NCBI GenBank assembly: GCA_039583875.1
Contig: CM077159.1
Coordinates: forward strand, 104,183,287 to 104,247,286
DNA: 64,000 nucleotides
Source of the DNA: Platanthera guangdongensis
Taxonomy: Eukaryota > Streptophyta > Magnoliopsida > Asparagales > Orchidaceae
Direction of reading: 5' to 3'
In this document: positions 41,603 to 53,452 of the stretch, piece by piece
Numbering within the stretch: the stretch's first letter is position 1
Layout of the letters: every line of letters starts with the position of its first letter
Translations under genes and position numbers: made by a program
The notes under the pieces: model-generated
Databases searched by the model: none
Seen by the model: the letters and a program-made list of their open reading frames with translations, nothing else
What the model was told of the DNA's origin: nothing

Positions 41603-43241
41603 TGTTGAATTTTGTGAAGTGGAAGTGGTTGACGGGACAGGCCGGGCGGCCTGGGCGAACAGCTTTGGCGGACTAGGCAAACTGGGCGGACTGTGATGTG
41701 CGGCCTGGTGGAAGGTCTAGTAAAAAGCCGGCTGTCTTCTGAGCGGGTTGTTGCATGGAGTCCGCGGACTATGCGGCCTGGTTTCTGCGGATAGGGTGTT
41801 TGCTGATTGGCTTTGCCAAGGAGCGGCCTGAGCGGATTGAGGCTTGCGGACTGGTGCATTGCTCATTGGCCACGGGTGCAAGCTTGTGCTGATAGGCGGT
41901 TTGGCACATGTTCGCGGGAAGCTTGCGGACTGATCTTAGAGCTTGGCTGAGGCCTTGTCGAGCTCTGGTGGCACAGCAGGTGCTTTGCTGTGGAGGTCGT
42001 TGGCGGACTGGTTTTGGAGTCCGGGAGGTGGCTGCTGCGATGTGGCAGGAGTGCGAGGAGCTTGCGGACTGCTGCCGGTCTGTGCTTTGGTGTTTGGCGG
42101 ACGGGTGTTTGCGTCCGCCATGCTCGCATTGGCCTTTGATGGCTTTTGGACTTGGTCACACTTTGTGCCAAGTTCATGGTGTCCAACCGTATCCGCCAAG
42201 TCCGCTGTGACCGGGCGGACTGTTGCTATCTGCCTTTGGTCATGGACTTGTGGCGGATTGAGGCTTGACTCTTACGGACTGCCTCGGGTTGGTGCGGACA
42301 GCCATTGAAGGGGGTTTTCTGTCCTGCAGTAGTTGGAGCTTTGCGGGATGATGCCTTGTCCGCATAGCTTTGGCAGACTGGAGAGGGTACGCTAATGTTG
42401 TCTTGCTCCTGGCGGTTTCTCCTTGGTATCCGGCTAAGTCCTTGCGGACTCGGCGGATGGTGTTTTACTATAGCGCGGGCTAGGGCAGTGTCGCTATCTC
42501 TAGGGCGGTGACCACACTCCTCACCTCGCCTATAAATAGGACCCCTCTGGCAGGTCTACAGAAGCCTAAGTAACTTGAGTGAACAGTAAGTTGGGTTGGG
42601 CAAGGAGCTGCGGTCTCAGTTTGTCTGTCCACGCGGATTGATTCAGTGCTGACGTTTGCTGTGTGCAGGTCACGCGGGTTGCTTCAAGGAGCCACGAGTT
42701 TGGCTGTGACTTTAGTCAAGTACTTGGAAGTGTGCGGTCTCTGCTGATTTAGCAGGAGGTCGCTCTGCGGCTTGTCAGCTCTGTTTCATCTTTTCCAGCT
42801 TCAATAACCTGTCCGTCGGCTTCAGGCGGGTAGGGGGTGTTCCTCAGTTCAGCTTCAGCAGGAGACGAATAACGGTGTGTCCGCGCGGCCTCGCGGCTTC
42901 GACGGACTCCGTGGCTATTCGGCGGATTGCAGTTTAAGTTCGGGCGATCTCAGCGGACTCGGCGACCTCGCGGTCTCGGCGGACTCCGGTGCTGTCCGCC
43001 CGTCTTGTTTTTGTGGTGCATTCTGTCTACAACTGTTATACTAGCGAAATCATGTCTCGCTATGTATGCCTCGTGGTGTAAAGAAGTGAATGAATAAAAG
43101 ACCTGCTTGTGCTTCCATTGTTTGTTGGGATTAACCTCTGTTCCTTAGTTTTCTGCTGGTTCAACGTGTGAACTGGGTAGTCCCGAAGATATTAATTTGG
43201 TGTTTGGGCTATCTTGCTGACCACGTTGAGAAAATTTAACA
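41603..43241 (+). repeat. Copia-B 5' LTR
   Basis: 1639 bp with a TATA box at 42531-42538. At least 15 copies of CGGACT or AGTCCG are spread along it. Confidence 0.94.
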
Positions 43242-43253
43242 TGGTATTAGAGC
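43242..43253 (+). other. Primer binding site (copia-B)
   Basis: TGGTATTAGAGC follows the LTR directly. It differs from the iMet site by one C-to-T change. Confidence 0.85.
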
Positions 43254-43363
43254 GATGTTCAGTTGCGTGAGCGGAAGTCAGCCAGTGTTGTTACTCAGTG
43301 CTTGAGTGGTGATCAACCTGTATTGTTGCTCGGAGCTTCTGAAAGGTTCCCAACAGGTGTTGC

Positions 43364-43585
43364 AATGGAAGGAAGCTTTGCAAGAGGTCTGGGCATTTAA
43401 CTGTTAACGCCGACTAACTTCAAGAAGTGGAATTCGTGCATGAAAAGTTATCTTCTTGGCGAGGAGCTGTGGGAAGTCGTCGGTGGTGACGACAGGCAGG
43501 AATCACTGCTGCTTTCGGTACTGCTAAGCAGGTTAGGCTTTGGAGAAGAACAAATGCTAAGACGGAGTTCATTCTGAAGAGTGCC
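43364..43585 (+). pseudogene. Copia-B gag, N-terminal part
   Basis: It starts at ATG (MEGSFARGLGI), followed at once by a TAA (~43397) where copy A has Lys. NFKKWNSCMKSYLLGEELWEV follows. A one-base deletion near 43502 shifts the frame into that of 43586-45988. Confidence 0.88.
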
Positions 43586-45988
43586 GTGTCTCCGGAACTA
43601 TTTGATCACATCATTGGATGCGAGTCGGCTGCTGATATTTGGACAACCATTGATGAGTTGTTAAATAGGAAGAATGTGGCGCGGCTTCAGTTCCTGGAGA
43701 ATGAGTTGGCCAGGGCAGCTCAGGGAGACCTTTCCATCTCCAAGTACTTCTTAAAGTTGAAGAGCTTGTGTGCTGAGCTGTCGGCACTAGATCCTGATGA
43801 GCCTATCTCTGAGGCAAAAATGAAAAGGCACATAATCTGCGGCTTGCGTAAGGAGTATGTGGCCTTTGTTACATCTGTTCAAGGGTGGCCTACTCAGCCA
43901 TCTTTGCTGGAGCTGGAGAATCTGCTTGAATCGCAGGAGAGCTTGGCAAGGCAGATGGCTGGAGTGAACCTAAATCAGGAAGGCAGCAAAGCTCTCTTCT
44001 CAGGCAAGAAGAAAGGATGGGAAGGGAAGAAGAAGAAGGTGCAGGTTGTTAGTGAGAAGGAGACTTCAACTTCATATCCGCCGGAGAGGAGCAATGCTCC
44101 TAAGGACTGGAAGAAGAACTTGAAGTGCTACCGGTGTCATCAGCGAGGGCACTTCAAGCGGGACTGTAAGGTCAAACTACATCCTGGGCATGCTGCGGGA
44201 AAGGAGGAAGCTTGCTCGAGAAGTGAAGACGCAGAATGGGGCAGAGCTTTTATGACGGTCACTTGTGTCCGGGCCTTGTCTGCTGAGGACTTCAATGGCG
44301 AGTGGATCGTGGACTCCGGGTGTGGTCATCACCTCACCGGAGACAAATCAAAGTTCACCTCCATGCATGCTTACTCAGGTAATGAAGCTATTATCACTGC
44401 TGATAATACTGTTTATGCAGTAGAGAAAGAGGGGGTCGTGTCCTTGGGTAGTGATCAGGGGCCACTCACGTTAAGGAGTGTGTATCACGTGCCGGGCATG
44501 AAGAAAAACCTCTTCTCGGTGACCAATGCGGTGGATGTTGGTTATCACGTTCTTTTTGGGCCAACAGATGTGAGGTTCCTTCGCAACGTTTCAGCGGTGA
44601 AGGCTGATGTTGCACATGTAGGGAGGCGGGTGAAGAACTTGTTTGTTCTTGCCACCAATTCTTATGTTGATAGAATGAGGGCCAATGATAGCGTTGTTAT
44701 CTGGTATGAGAGGCTGGGGCATGTTGGCATGGACAAGCTGAAGGCGATGGAGAGTAGAAGTTTGGTGAGGGGGTTGTCGACGTTGTCCTCCTTTGGTGAT
44801 GGGCATGTTTGTGCGGGCTGTCAATATGGTAAGGCACATCGCCTTCTGTTTGATAAATCACAAACAAGGAGCAAGAAACTATTGGAGTGCATTCATGGCG
44901 ACTTGATGGGACCGACGGTTACTGCCAGCCTTGGTGGAAGCAGATACATGCATGTCTTGGTTGATGACTACTCAAGGTATACTTGGGTGTACTTCTTAAA
45001 GGAGAAGTCGGAAGCCTTCCGTTTGTTCGTGGAGTTTAAGGAGTTGGTAGAAGGCCGGCTTGGCTTGCGGATTAAGAAGCTTAGAACTGATAACGGGGGT
45101 GAGTTTGTCTCCTCCGAGTTTTCTAACTTCTGTAGGAAGCACGACATCCAACGGGAGCTTACTTGTGCTCACACTCCACAACAAAATGGGGTAGCGGAGC
45201 GGAAGATCCATCATCTGACGGAGACCTGCAAATGCTGGCTTCATGCGAAAGATATCCCAAGGTCCTTTTGGGCGGAGGGGATGTCTTGTGCTGCTTATGT
45301 TATCAACCGGATGCCACTCAGCCCTATCAACATGAAGACTCCTATTGAGCTGTTGCTGAAGGAGAAGCCGAGTGTGGGACATCTTCGGGTGTTCGGTTCA
45401 ACTTGCTACGTGCATGTCCCGGATGCTTCACAGACAAAGCTGGATGCAAAGGCAAGGAAGCTTGTCTTTGTTGGCTACGATGAGCGGAAGAAGGGATGGA
45501 AATGCATGGACCCTGTGACGAAGAAGTTCGTGGTGTCAAGAGATGTTGTCTTTGACGAGCTGACGTCATATGGAGGTGGCTCGGTTGAGCTAACCGGAAG
45601 TAGCAAGGTTGATGAAGCACCGGTGGTGGCTGCTGAAGGCTTGGAAGAGGAGCTTGCTGTTTCACCAGCATCTCCTGTTGCTTCTAACTCTGAGGCTGAG
45701 CCTTCTGGCTCAGGAAGCAGGGGGAGCACTGCTCAATCCTTGCCCCAGGTAGGAGTGGAGCCCGAAGAAGCAACGAAAGCAGTGAGCAAGGAGCCGATTC
45801 TTCGGAGATCGAAGAGGGTGGTTAAGCCACTGTCTCGGTACTGTGATGGGAATGCAGTGAGCTTTGTCTCCTGCTTCTTTGCAGGTCCTCTGGATGAGAG
45901 AGAGCCTGCAAGCTTCAACGAGGCCACTGGACTGAAGGAGTGGGAAGGTGCCATGAAAGAAGAGATTGATGCTCTGAAGAAGAATTAA
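43586..45988 (+). CDS. Copia-B gag, protease, integrase and start of RT
   Basis: 800 open residues in the native frame (no real start at the left end). Gag C part to residue ~180; CCHC knuckle CYRCHQRGHFKRDC (~181); protease WIVDSGCGHHLTGD (~243); integrase zinc finger with YERLGHVG (~374; the first His is Tyr here) and CAGCQYGKAH. The triad is D in HGDLMGP, D in RTDNGGEF and E in QNGVAERK. It ends ALKKN then TAA, where Glu is expected; RT continues at once in the same frame. Confidence 0.93.
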   Translation: MSPELFDHIIGCESAADIWTTIDELLNRKNVARLQFLENELARAAQGDLSISKYFLKLKSLCAELSALDPDEPISEAKMKRHIICGLRKEYVAFVTSVQGWPTQPSLLELENLLESQESLARQMAGVNLNQEGSKALFSGKKKGWEGKKKKVQVVSEKETSTSYPPERSNAPKDWKKNLKCYRCHQRGHFKRDCKVKLHPGHAAGKEEACSRSEDAEWGRAFMTVTCVRALSAEDFNGEWIVDSGCGHHLTGDKSKFTSMHAYSGNEAIITADNTVYAVEKEGVVSLGSDQGPLTLRSVYHVPGMKKNLFSVTNAVDVGYHVLFGPTDVRFLRNVSAVKADVAHVGRRVKNLFVLATNSYVDRMRANDSVVIWYERLGHVGMDKLKAMESRSLVRGLSTLSSFGDGHVCAGCQYGKAHRLLFDKSQTRSKKLLECIHGDLMGPTVTASLGGSRYMHVLVDDYSRYTWVYFLKEKSEAFRLFVEFKELVEGRLGLRIKKLRTDNGGEFVSSEFSNFCRKHDIQRELTCAHTPQQNGVAERKIHHLTETCKCWLHAKDIPRSFWAEGMSCAAYVINRMPLSPINMKTPIELLLKEKPSVGHLRVFGSTCYVHVPDASQTKLDAKARKLVFVGYDERKKGWKCMDPVTKKFVVSRDVVFDELTSYGGGSVELTGSSKVDEAPVVAAEGLEEELAVSPASPVASNSEAEPSGSGSRGSTAQSLPQVGVEPEEATKAVSKEPILRRSKRVVKPLSRYCDGNAVSFVSCFFAGPLDEREPASFNEATGLKEWEGAMKEEIDALKKN

Positions 45989-47440
45989 ACCTGGGACCTT
46001 GTGCCCAAGGTTGATGGCATTACTCCGGTTACTTGCAAGTGGGTGTACAAGTTGAAGAAGAATGCTGATGGGAGCATTGATCGGTTCAAGGCTCGCCTGG
46101 TCGCTAGAGGATTCTCACAGCAGTATGGAGAAGACTATGAGGAGACATTCAGTCCAGTTTCGAAGATGACTTTAGTAAGAGTGGTGATCGCCTTGGCTGC
46201 TAGCAAGGGATGGAGGTTGTGGCAACTCGATGTGAAGAATGCCTTTCTTTACGGAGAGATTGACAAAGACATCTTCATGGATCAGCCACTTGGTTTTGTC
46301 TCTGAAAAGCATCCGGACTATGTCTGTAAACTCAGGAAGGCTCTCTATGGGTTGAAGCAAGCTCCTAGAGCTTGGTATGGGAAGATTGCAGAGTACTTGC
46401 AATTCTGTGGATACCTTGCTTCCAACTCGGATTCAAGCTTGTTCATCAAGAAGAAGGGGGAGATACAAGTCTTGGTCCTGCTGTATGTGGATGACATGAT
46501 CATCACAGGGAACTCAGAGGAGGAAGTAGCAAGGCTCAGGGCAGAGCTTGCTATATGCTTCGAGATGAAAGACTTGGGAGAGTTGCATCACTTTCTCTGT
46601 CTGGAAGTGGAGAGGAAGGAGTGTGGGGTTCTCATTTGCCAGAAAGGGTATGTTGATTGTATTATGAAGCGGTTCGGCATGGGCGAAGGGAAGAAGTGCT
46701 CTACTCCACTGGAATCCGGGCTAAAGCGTCGACGAGATGAGGGAAGGTTTCTTCATGATCCCTTGGTTTTCAGGGCTCTTGTTGGGAGCTTGATTTACCT
46801 GACGATTACAAGGCCGGATATTGCTTATGATGTTGGCCGAGTAAGTCGGTATATGGCTGAACCAAGGACATCTCATCTAGTGGCGGCGAAGGGTATTCTG
46901 AAGTATGTCAAGGCTTCTTCTGACATAGGACTCCTCTATAGAAGGGACTCGGAGTTTTCGTTGCTCGGGTGCACGGATGCGGACTATGGCGGTGATTCGG
47001 ATGATCGGAGGTCTACTTCAGGTTATGTGTTCACTTGCGGTTCAGCTAGCATCTCATGGTGTAGCAAAAAGCAGGACTCGGTGTCGGTTTCAACCACGGA
47101 GGCGGAGTATAAGGCTTCGGCCTTGGCTGCTCGGGAATCCGTTTGGTTGAGGAGGCTTATAGAGGATGTTCATGAAGAAGTGCAAGGGCCTACTTTACTC
47201 CGTGGTTACAATAAGAGTGCTCTCAAACTGGTTAACAATCCAGTGTGTCACGCCAGGACCAAGCATATATAGATTGATCACCACTTCATCAGGGAGAAGG
47301 TGTTGGAGGGGTCTCTGCTGGTCGGGCATGTTCGGAGTGAAGATAATCTTGCTAACATCTTCACGAAGTCACTGTCGAAGGGGCCCTTTGAACGCTTGCG
47401 CAGCTTGCTGGGCTTGTCACCACTTCCCACTTCAAGGGGG
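45989..47440 (+). pseudogene. Copia-B reverse transcriptase and RNase H
   Basis: The frame continues after the TAA with [12 protein letters not shown] shows [38 protein letters not shown] and the active-site LLYVDDMIITG. RNase H has CTDADYGGDSDDRRSTSGYVF and STTEAEYKA. A TAG at 47270-47272 replaces Glu (KHFEIEHH in the relative). The last ~55 codons follow in frame to the polypurine tract (ANIFTKSLSKGPFERL). Confidence 0.92.
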
Positions 47441-47442
47441 AG
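47431..47442 (+). other. Polypurine tract (copia-B)
   Basis: TTCAAGGGGGAG directly precedes the 3' LTR start TGTTGAATTT. Confidence 0.88.
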
Positions 47443-49090
47443 TGTTGAATTTTGTGAAGTGGAAGTGGTTGACGGGACAGACCGGGCGGCCTGGGCGGAC
47501 AGCTTTGGCGGACTAGGTGGACTGGGCGGACTGTGATGTGCGGCCTGGTGGAAGGTCTAGTGAAAAGCCGGCTGTCTTCTGAGCGGGTTGTTGCATGGAG
47601 TCTGCGGACTATGCGGCCTGGTTTCTGCGGATAGGGTGTTTGCTGATTGGCTTTGCCAAGGAGCGGCCTGAGCGGATGGAGGCTTGCGGACTGGTGCATT
47701 GCTCAGTGGCCATGGGTGCAAGCTTGTGCTGATAGGCAGTTTGGCTCATGTTCGCGGGAAGCTTGCGGACTGAGCTTATAGCTTGGCTGAGGCCTTGTCG
47801 AACTCTGGTGGCACAGCAGGTGCTTTACTGTGGAGGTCGTTGGCGGACTGGTTTTGGAATCCGGGAGGTGGCTGCTGCGATGGGGCAGGAGTGTGAGGAG
47901 CTTGCGGACTACTGCCGGTCTGTGATTTGTTGTTTGTCGGACGGGTATTTGCGTCCGCCAAGCTCGCATTGGCCTTTGATGGCTTTTGGACTTGGTCACA
48001 CTTTGTTCCAAGTTCATGGTGTCCAACCGTATCCGCCAAGTCCGCTGTGACCGGGCGGACTATTGCTATCTGCCTTTGGTCGTGGACTTGTGGCGGATTG
48101 AGGCTTGAGTCTTGCGGACTGCCTCGGGTTGGTGCGGACATCCATTGAAGGGGGTTTTCTATGCTGCAGTAGTTGGAGCTTTGTGGGCTGATGCCTTGTC
48201 CGCATAGCTTGGGCGGACTGGAGAGGGTTCTCCAATGTTATCTTGCTCTTGGCGGTTTCTCCTTGGTATCCGGCTAAGTCCTTGCGGACTCGGTGGACGG
48301 TGTTTTGTTATCGCGCGGGCTAGGGCGGTGTCGCTATCTCTAGGGCGGTGACCACACTCCTCACCTCGCCTATAAATAGGACCCCCCGGGCAGGTCTACA
48401 GAAACCTAAGTAACTTGAGTGAGCAGTAAGTTGGGTTAGGCAAGGAGCTGCGGTCTCAGTTTGTCTGTCCGTGCGGATTGATTCAGTGCTGACGTTTGCT
48501 GTGCGCAGGTCGCGCGGGTTGCTTCAAGGAGCCAGGAGTTTGGCTGTGACTTCGGTCAAGTACTTGGAAGTGTGCGGTCTCTGCGGATTCAGCAGGAGGT
48601 CACTCTGCGGCTTGTCAGCTCTGTTTCATCTTTGCTAGCTTCAATAACCTGTCCGCCGGCTTCAGGCGGGTAGGGGGTGTTCCTCAGTTCAGCTTCAGCA
48701 GTAGACGAATAACGGTGTGTCCGTGCGGCCTCGCGGATTCGGCGGACTCCGTGGCTATTCGGCGGATTGCGGTTTAAGTTCGGGCGATCTCAGCGGACTC
48801 GGCGACCTCGGCAACCTCGCGGTCTCGGCGGACTCCGGTGCTGTCCGCCCGGCTTGTTTTTGTGGTGCTTTCTGTTTACAACTGTTATACTAGCGAAATC
48901 ATGTCTCGCTATGTATGCCTCGTGGTGTAAAGAAGTGAATGAATAAAAGACATGCTTGTGCTTCCATTGTTTGTTGGGATTAACCTTTGTTCCTTTGTTT
49001 TCCGCTGGTTCACCGTGTGAACTGGGTAGTCCCGAAGATATTAATTTGGCATTTGGGCTATCTTGCTGACCACGTTGAGAAAATTTAACA
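47443..49090 (+). repeat. Copia-B 3' LTR
   Basis: 1648 bp, colinear with the 5' LTR. TATA box at 48371-48378. Followed by the TSD CCTTC and Athila sequence. Confidence 0.94.
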
Positions 49091-49095
49091 CCTTC

Positions 49096-49271
49096 CGTGC
49101 GGTCCGGTTAGCTTGATAATGCCCACCAGCCGGACCCTCATGGAAGTGCCTAAGGATTTGCGTGCACTCCACACCCGCGACACATCTTCGGACCGCTTGG
49201 TCCGCGCAGATACGAAAAAGAAAAGGGTCCTCCTAAAAGAAATATTTCAAGTCAGAAAAGAATTTCTTCTT
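49096..49271 (-). pseudogene. Athila integrase, N-terminal zinc-finger segment
   Basis: After a stop at 49272-49274 the RNase H frame continues with FFSDLKYFF, a second stop, then EDPFLFRICADQAVRRC, ECTQILRHFHEGPAGGHYQANRTARK. The two His of the zinc finger are present. Copia-B lies immediately downstream. Confidence 0.85.
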
Positions 49272-49820
49272 TTACTGGTTCGAAAAGTCTTTTGGAAGCA
49301 CCCTCGCAACTAAATAGTTCGTTAAATCTGCGAACCAAGGCGTGGAAGATGAACACGTAGTTATGGCAAGGAGGCGTTCCTCAGGGAATCTGTCATTTAT
49401 GTCAGATTCGACGAGCGCTTCCGCAGCGGGATTTTCTAAGCGGGAGAGGTGATCGGCGGCTAAATTTTCCGCGCCCCTCTTATCCCGGATCTCTAAATCG
49501 AACTCCTGCAAGAGGAGGATCCATCGAAGAAGGCGGGGTTTGGCGTCTGTTTTCTCTAACAAATATTTTAAGGCGGAATGGTCAGTAAATACGATAACTT
49601 TGGATAGCGTGATATACGAGCGAAACTTATCGAAAGCAAAAATGACGGCTAAAAGTTCCTTTTCCGTTGTCGTGTAATTTCCTTGTGCGGAAGTGAGTGT
49701 CTTGCTAGCGTAGTAAATAGGATGAAAATATTTGTTTATACGTTGGCCAAGAACGGCACCTACGATAATAGCACTAGCGTCGCACATAATCTCGAACGGA
49801 AGGGTCCAATCGGGCGCCAC
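49272..49820 (-). pseudogene. Athila RNase H
   Basis: 182 residues. [19 protein letters not shown] carries the first catalytic Asp, [15 protein letters not shown] the Glu, and [12 protein letters not shown] the second Asp. [17 protein letters not shown] closes the domain. A frameshift near 49855 separates it from the RT frame. Confidence 0.9.
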
Positions 49821-52444
49821 TAAAATAGGTGAATTGATAAGTTTTGTTTTATAAAATTAAAAGCAGACTCGCATTCGCTATCAAAGACAAAATTTGATTC
49901 CTTTTCCAAGAGGCGAGTAAGCGACTTTGTTATTTTTGTAAAATCTTGAATAAAACTCCTATAAAAGCCCGCATGCCCTAAGAAACTCCTAATAGATTTA
50001 ACGTTGGAATGCGGGGGAAGTTTTTCAATAATTTCAACTTTGGCCTTATCGACCTCCATCCCCTTAGACAAAATCATATGGCCGAGAACCAAACCTTCTC
50101 GAACCATAAAGTTACATTTTTCCCAATTTAAAACAAGATGCGTGTCCTCGCATCGCTGAAGGACACGATCTAAATTACTAAGACAGGACGGGAAAGAGAT
50201 TCCGAAAACAGAGAAGTCATCCATAAAGACTTCCATAATGTCTCCTACCATCTCGCCAAAGATCGCCGGCATACATCTTTGGAATGTAGCCGGCGCGTTG
50301 CAGAGGCCAAATGGCATTCTTCGATATGTGAAGGTACCAAATGGGTAGGTAAAAGTTGTTTTCTCTTGGTCATCGGGGGAAATGGGGATTTGGAAAAACC
50401 CCGATAATCCATCAAGAAAACAAAAATACGGATGACCGGACAAACGCTCTAAAATTTGGTCTAACAATGGTAGTGGGAAATGATCCATACGGGTTGTGTC
50501 ATTTAGTTTTCTATAATCGATGCATACCCGCCAACCCGTAACAGTACGAGTTGGGACGAGTTCATTGTGCTCATTCTCCACTATGGTAAGACCACCCTTT
50601 TTGGGCACCACGTGAATGAAACTAACCCATGTACTATCCGATATGGGATAAATAATCCCAGCATATAATAATTTAATAATTTCGGCCTTAATGACGTCTT
50701 TCATGTTTGGGTTAAGACGTCGCTGCGGCTGAATAGTTTTGTGGCAATTATCGAGAAGGAAAATCTTATGGGTGCAGAAAGACGGGTTAATCCCTTTGAG
50801 ATCAGAAATTTGCCACGCAATTGCGTGGCGATGTTTAAACAAAACTCCCAATAAATCGGAAGTCTCTGATTCGGTCAAATGCGAAGAAATGATAACGGGA
50901 AGGGTATCATCTTTTCCCAAAAAGGCGTATTTGAGTGAATCGGGTAGGGGTTTAAGTTCAAGGTAGGGCGGTTCTTCTAACGAGGTTTTAATTCCTATGT
51001 CTTTCTTACCAATTGGTTCGAAAGGCAAGTCTATAGAGTTATCCTCATCGCAGTTAAAATTTTTGAGCGCATAAATATCGTCGTTTAAAAATGTAGACTC
51101 AAAAATAGGGGAAGAACAATCTCTGAGATATGTGTCTAAATTATAACAAAAGTCATCGCTCGATGACGAGTCTCCTATGGAGGGATTAATAGAGAAAGTA
51201 ACTTCATCATCTCCTACCCGAAGGAGGAGACGACCGTTACTGACATCAATTAATGCGCGGGAGGTAGTGAGAAAAGGGCGACGGAGTATAATTGGTACAT
51301 AGGTGTACTCCTCGATGTCCAAGATGACGAAGTTTACCGGAAAGATAAACTTATCAACTCGGACAAGTATGTCCTCCACTACCCCGACGGGAAACTTAAC
51401 CGAGCGATCTGCTAGTTGGATTCGCATTTTAGTAGGGGTCGGAGTGCCCAAACCTAATTTTTGAAAGAGCGAGAACGACATCAAATTAATGCTCGCGCCT
51501 AAATCTGCTAGAGCGTATTTTACTAATATATTGCCAAAAAGGCACGGGATGCAGAACCGTCCCGGGTCATTTCTTTTTAGTCGCAATTTATTAGTAAGAG
51601 CCGCTGAGCAGTAAGCATTTAAAGAAATATGCGAAATATTTTCTAATTTTTGTTTATTGGAAAGAAGTTGTTTTAAGTATTTCGCATATTTAGGCATCTG
51701 AGAGATTGCCTTGCAGAAGGGAACATTAATATAAATTTGTTTTAATAATAAAATAAATTTTTCATGTTGTGCGTCCTTACGCTCATGATCGAGCTTGTGT
51801 GGGTATGGCAAGGGCGTTTTAATAATTTTTTCATTTAAAATTTGTAAAGGCGGCGTAATCGAAGAAGGGGGAAGAGGCGTCAGAGGTGAAATATGTACCT
51901 GAGGATCGGTCCGTTTTGGATAGATCACCTCCTTTACGCTACGGACGGTTATAGCGTTGATATTCTCCCGCGGATTGGGCTCCGTGTTTCCCGGCAGTGC
52001 CCCGAGCGCGCGCTCGGACATCATTCGTGCAAGCTGTCCAACCTGGAGTTCTAAGTTTTTTAGCGATCCAGTGATGTTCCGGATATTTGACTCATTGGAA
52101 GCAATATATTTAGAAAAATTCTCCTCCATCGGGGAGGGTTTTGGAAGAGGGGGAGGCGGAAGAAATCCGGGCGCGAAAGAGTTGGGCGGGTGCTGTGCAT
52201 TATTCGCATTGCTCCATGAGAAGTTGGGGTGGTTCCTCCAACCCGGATTATAGTTATTGCTATAAGTGTTGTTGTTGGGGTTAAAGGAAGGTCGCCCAGC
52301 ATTTCCCACATAGTCTACGAATTCATTGACCATGCCAGCATTCGGGGGAATCGCCCAAGGAGGAGTGGTGGAGGCAGCGGACATCTCCGCCACCTGCTTC
52401 GTCAGCCTTTCAACTTGAAGGGATAAGTGGGCAGTGGCATCCAC
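49820..52444 (-). CDS. Athila gag C-part, protease and reverse transcriptase
   Basis: 874 open residues continuing the gag frame after one TAG. Pro/Asn-rich gag tail (residues 1-170); protease [17 protein letters not shown] (~310), using the Athila DLGAS form in place of DTGAS; RT from ~550 with [35 protein letters not shown] and [11 protein letters not shown] (~738). [16 protein letters not shown] marks the end of RT. No zinc knuckle is visible, as is usual in Athila. Confidence 0.93.
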   Translation of the reverse strand: MDATAHLSLQVERLTKQVAEMSAASTTPPWAIPPNAGMVNEFVDYVGNAGRPSFNPNNNTYSNNYNPGWRNHPNFSWSNANNAQHPPNSFAPGFLPPPPLPKPSPMEENFSKYIASNESNIRNITGSLKNLELQVGQLARMMSERALGALPGNTEPNPRENINAITVRSVKEVIYPKRTDPQVHISPLTPLPPSSITPPLQILNEKIIKTPLPYPHKLDHERKDAQHEKFILLLKQIYINVPFCKAISQMPKYAKYLKQLLSNKQKLENISHISLNAYCSAALTNKLRLKRNDPGRFCIPCLFGNILVKYALADLGASINLMSFSLFQKLGLGTPTPTKMRIQLADRSVKFPVGVVEDILVRVDKFIFPVNFVILDIEEYTYVPIILRRPFLTTSRALIDVSNGRLLLRVGDDEVTFSINPSIGDSSSSDDFCYNLDTYLRDCSSPIFESTFLNDDIYALKNFNCDEDNSIDLPFEPIGKKDIGIKTSLEEPPYLELKPLPDSLKYAFLGKDDTLPVIISSHLTESETSDLLGVLFKHRHAIAWQISDLKGINPSFCTHKIFLLDNCHKTIQPQRRLNPNMKDVIKAEIIKLLYAGIIYPISDSTWVSFIHVVPKKGGLTIVENEHNELVPTRTVTGWRVCIDYRKLNDTTRMDHFPLPLLDQILERLSGHPYFCFLDGLSGFFQIPISPDDQEKTTFTYPFGTFTYRRMPFGLCNAPATFQRCMPAIFGEMVGDIMEVFMDDFSVFGISFPSCLSNLDRVLQRCEDTHLVLNWEKCNFMVREGLVLGHMILSKGMEVDKAKVEIIEKLPPHSNVKSIRSFLGHAGFYRSFIQDFTKITKSLTRLLEKESNFVFDSECESAFNFIKQNLSIHLF

Positions 52445-52489
52445 TTCGAAGAGGTCGGTCGCCTGCTTGGGACGTCCCCAAAGGACGTT

Positions 52490-53290
52490 CTATTGGTAGG
52501 CGTTCATAGCCATCTCTTCAATAAGAGCTTGGGCAGCCTCGGTTGTCTTATTATTCAAGGTACCCCCGGCAGCCGCGTCAATCATTTGACGAGTCTGATA
52601 GTTAAGCTCATTGTAGAAGATTTGGACCTGCAACCACGCAGGCAGCGCGTGGTGCAGACACTTGCGGAGGAAGTCTTTAAAGCGCTCCCAATTCTCAAAT
52701 AAAGACTCGGAATCGTTCTGCATGAACGAAGAAATGTCCGCCCGCAACTTTGCAGTTTTGGCGGGCGGAAAATACTTCGTTAAGAACCGCTCCGCAAGCT
52801 CGGCCCAGGTGGTGATACATCCTCGGGGGAGGGAATTCAACCACGCCTTAGCTTTGGATCTGAGGGAGAATGAAAAAAGGTGCAAACGAATGGCGTCATC
52901 AGTGACGCCATTGATCTTAAAAGTATCGCAAATCTCCAAAAAACTAGACAAATGAACGTTCAGGTCCTCATTCGGCAGTCCATCGAACTGCACGGTGTTT
53001 TGGATCATTTGGATAACGCTTGATTTGATCTCAAAACTATTGTTCGCCGCCGTCGGGCGAACAATACTGGACCCAGTATCGTCCATATTCGGTCGGGCGT
53101 AATATGACACTGTACGCTCGACGGCCGCGTTCGGATTGGGATTGGCCATAGCAACGGCAGAGGGTTCTCCGATGGATTCTTCGGAATACAAAGAGGTATT
53201 TTGGCGTTGAGACCGAATACGCGCAAGCAAGAGTTCGATCTCAGGATCGAAATCCAAATTTTCGGACTCCGAAGGCTGTCCACGGGTCAT
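52490..53290 (-). CDS. Athila gag, N-terminal part
   Basis: 266 residues from an ATG. The retrotransposon gag core is clear: IKSSVIQMIQNTVQFDG, LHLFSFSLRSKAKAWLNSLP, TTWAELAERFLTKYFPPAKT, SLFENWERFKDFLRKC. It ends at a TAG (52490-52492), probably from Trp, and continues in the same frame at 52444. Confidence 0.92.
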   Translation of the reverse strand: MTRGQPSESENLDFDPEIELLLARIRSQRQNTSLYSEESIGEPSAVAMANPNPNAAVERTVSYYARPNMDDTGSSIVRPTAANNSFEIKSSVIQMIQNTVQFDGLPNEDLNVHLSSFLEICDTFKINGVTDDAIRLHLFSFSLRSKAKAWLNSLPRGCITTWAELAERFLTKYFPPAKTAKLRADISSFMQNDSESLFENWERFKDFLRKCLHHALPAWLQVQIFYNELNYQTRQMIDAAAGGTLNNKTTEAAQALIEEMAMNAYQ

Positions 53291-53428
53291 ACACCCTAAA
53301 ATAGAAAGTAGAAAATTAACTTCTTTTTTTTGGATTTTGAAGAAAAGTTTTTAAGTTTTCTTTTTAGTTTTTTAGAAATAAAGGTAAAAGTAATAGACTT
53401 CGGATTCGAAATAACAACTCAAAGATTG

Positions 53429-53446
53429 TCCCCGGCAACGACGCCA
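53429..53446 (-). other. Primer binding site, tRNA-Asp type (Athila)
   Basis: The minus strand reads TGGCGTCGTTGCCGGGGA, one base different from the D site at 34926-34943. It lies 6 bases after the LTR end. Confidence 0.87.
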
Positions 53447-53452
53447 TAAACT

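Larger units (their letters stand above)
41603..49090 (+). mobile_element. Copia-B: near-complete Ty1/copia element
   Basis: 5' LTR 41603-43241 (1639 bp), primer site, gag-pol 43364-47440, polypurine tract, 3' LTR 47443-49090 (1648 bp). LTRs run TGTTGAATTT...TTTAACA. TSD CCTTC is at 41598-41602 and 49091-49095. By eye the LTRs differ at roughly 60-70 sites (about 4%). Protein and LTR sequence place it as a sister subfamily of the copia-A array. Confidence 0.95.

Noticed and set aside
41603..41859. N-terminal extension of the Athila integrase frame
   Set aside because: It is copia-B LTR sequence read through by chance; the true upstream half is at 49096-49271.
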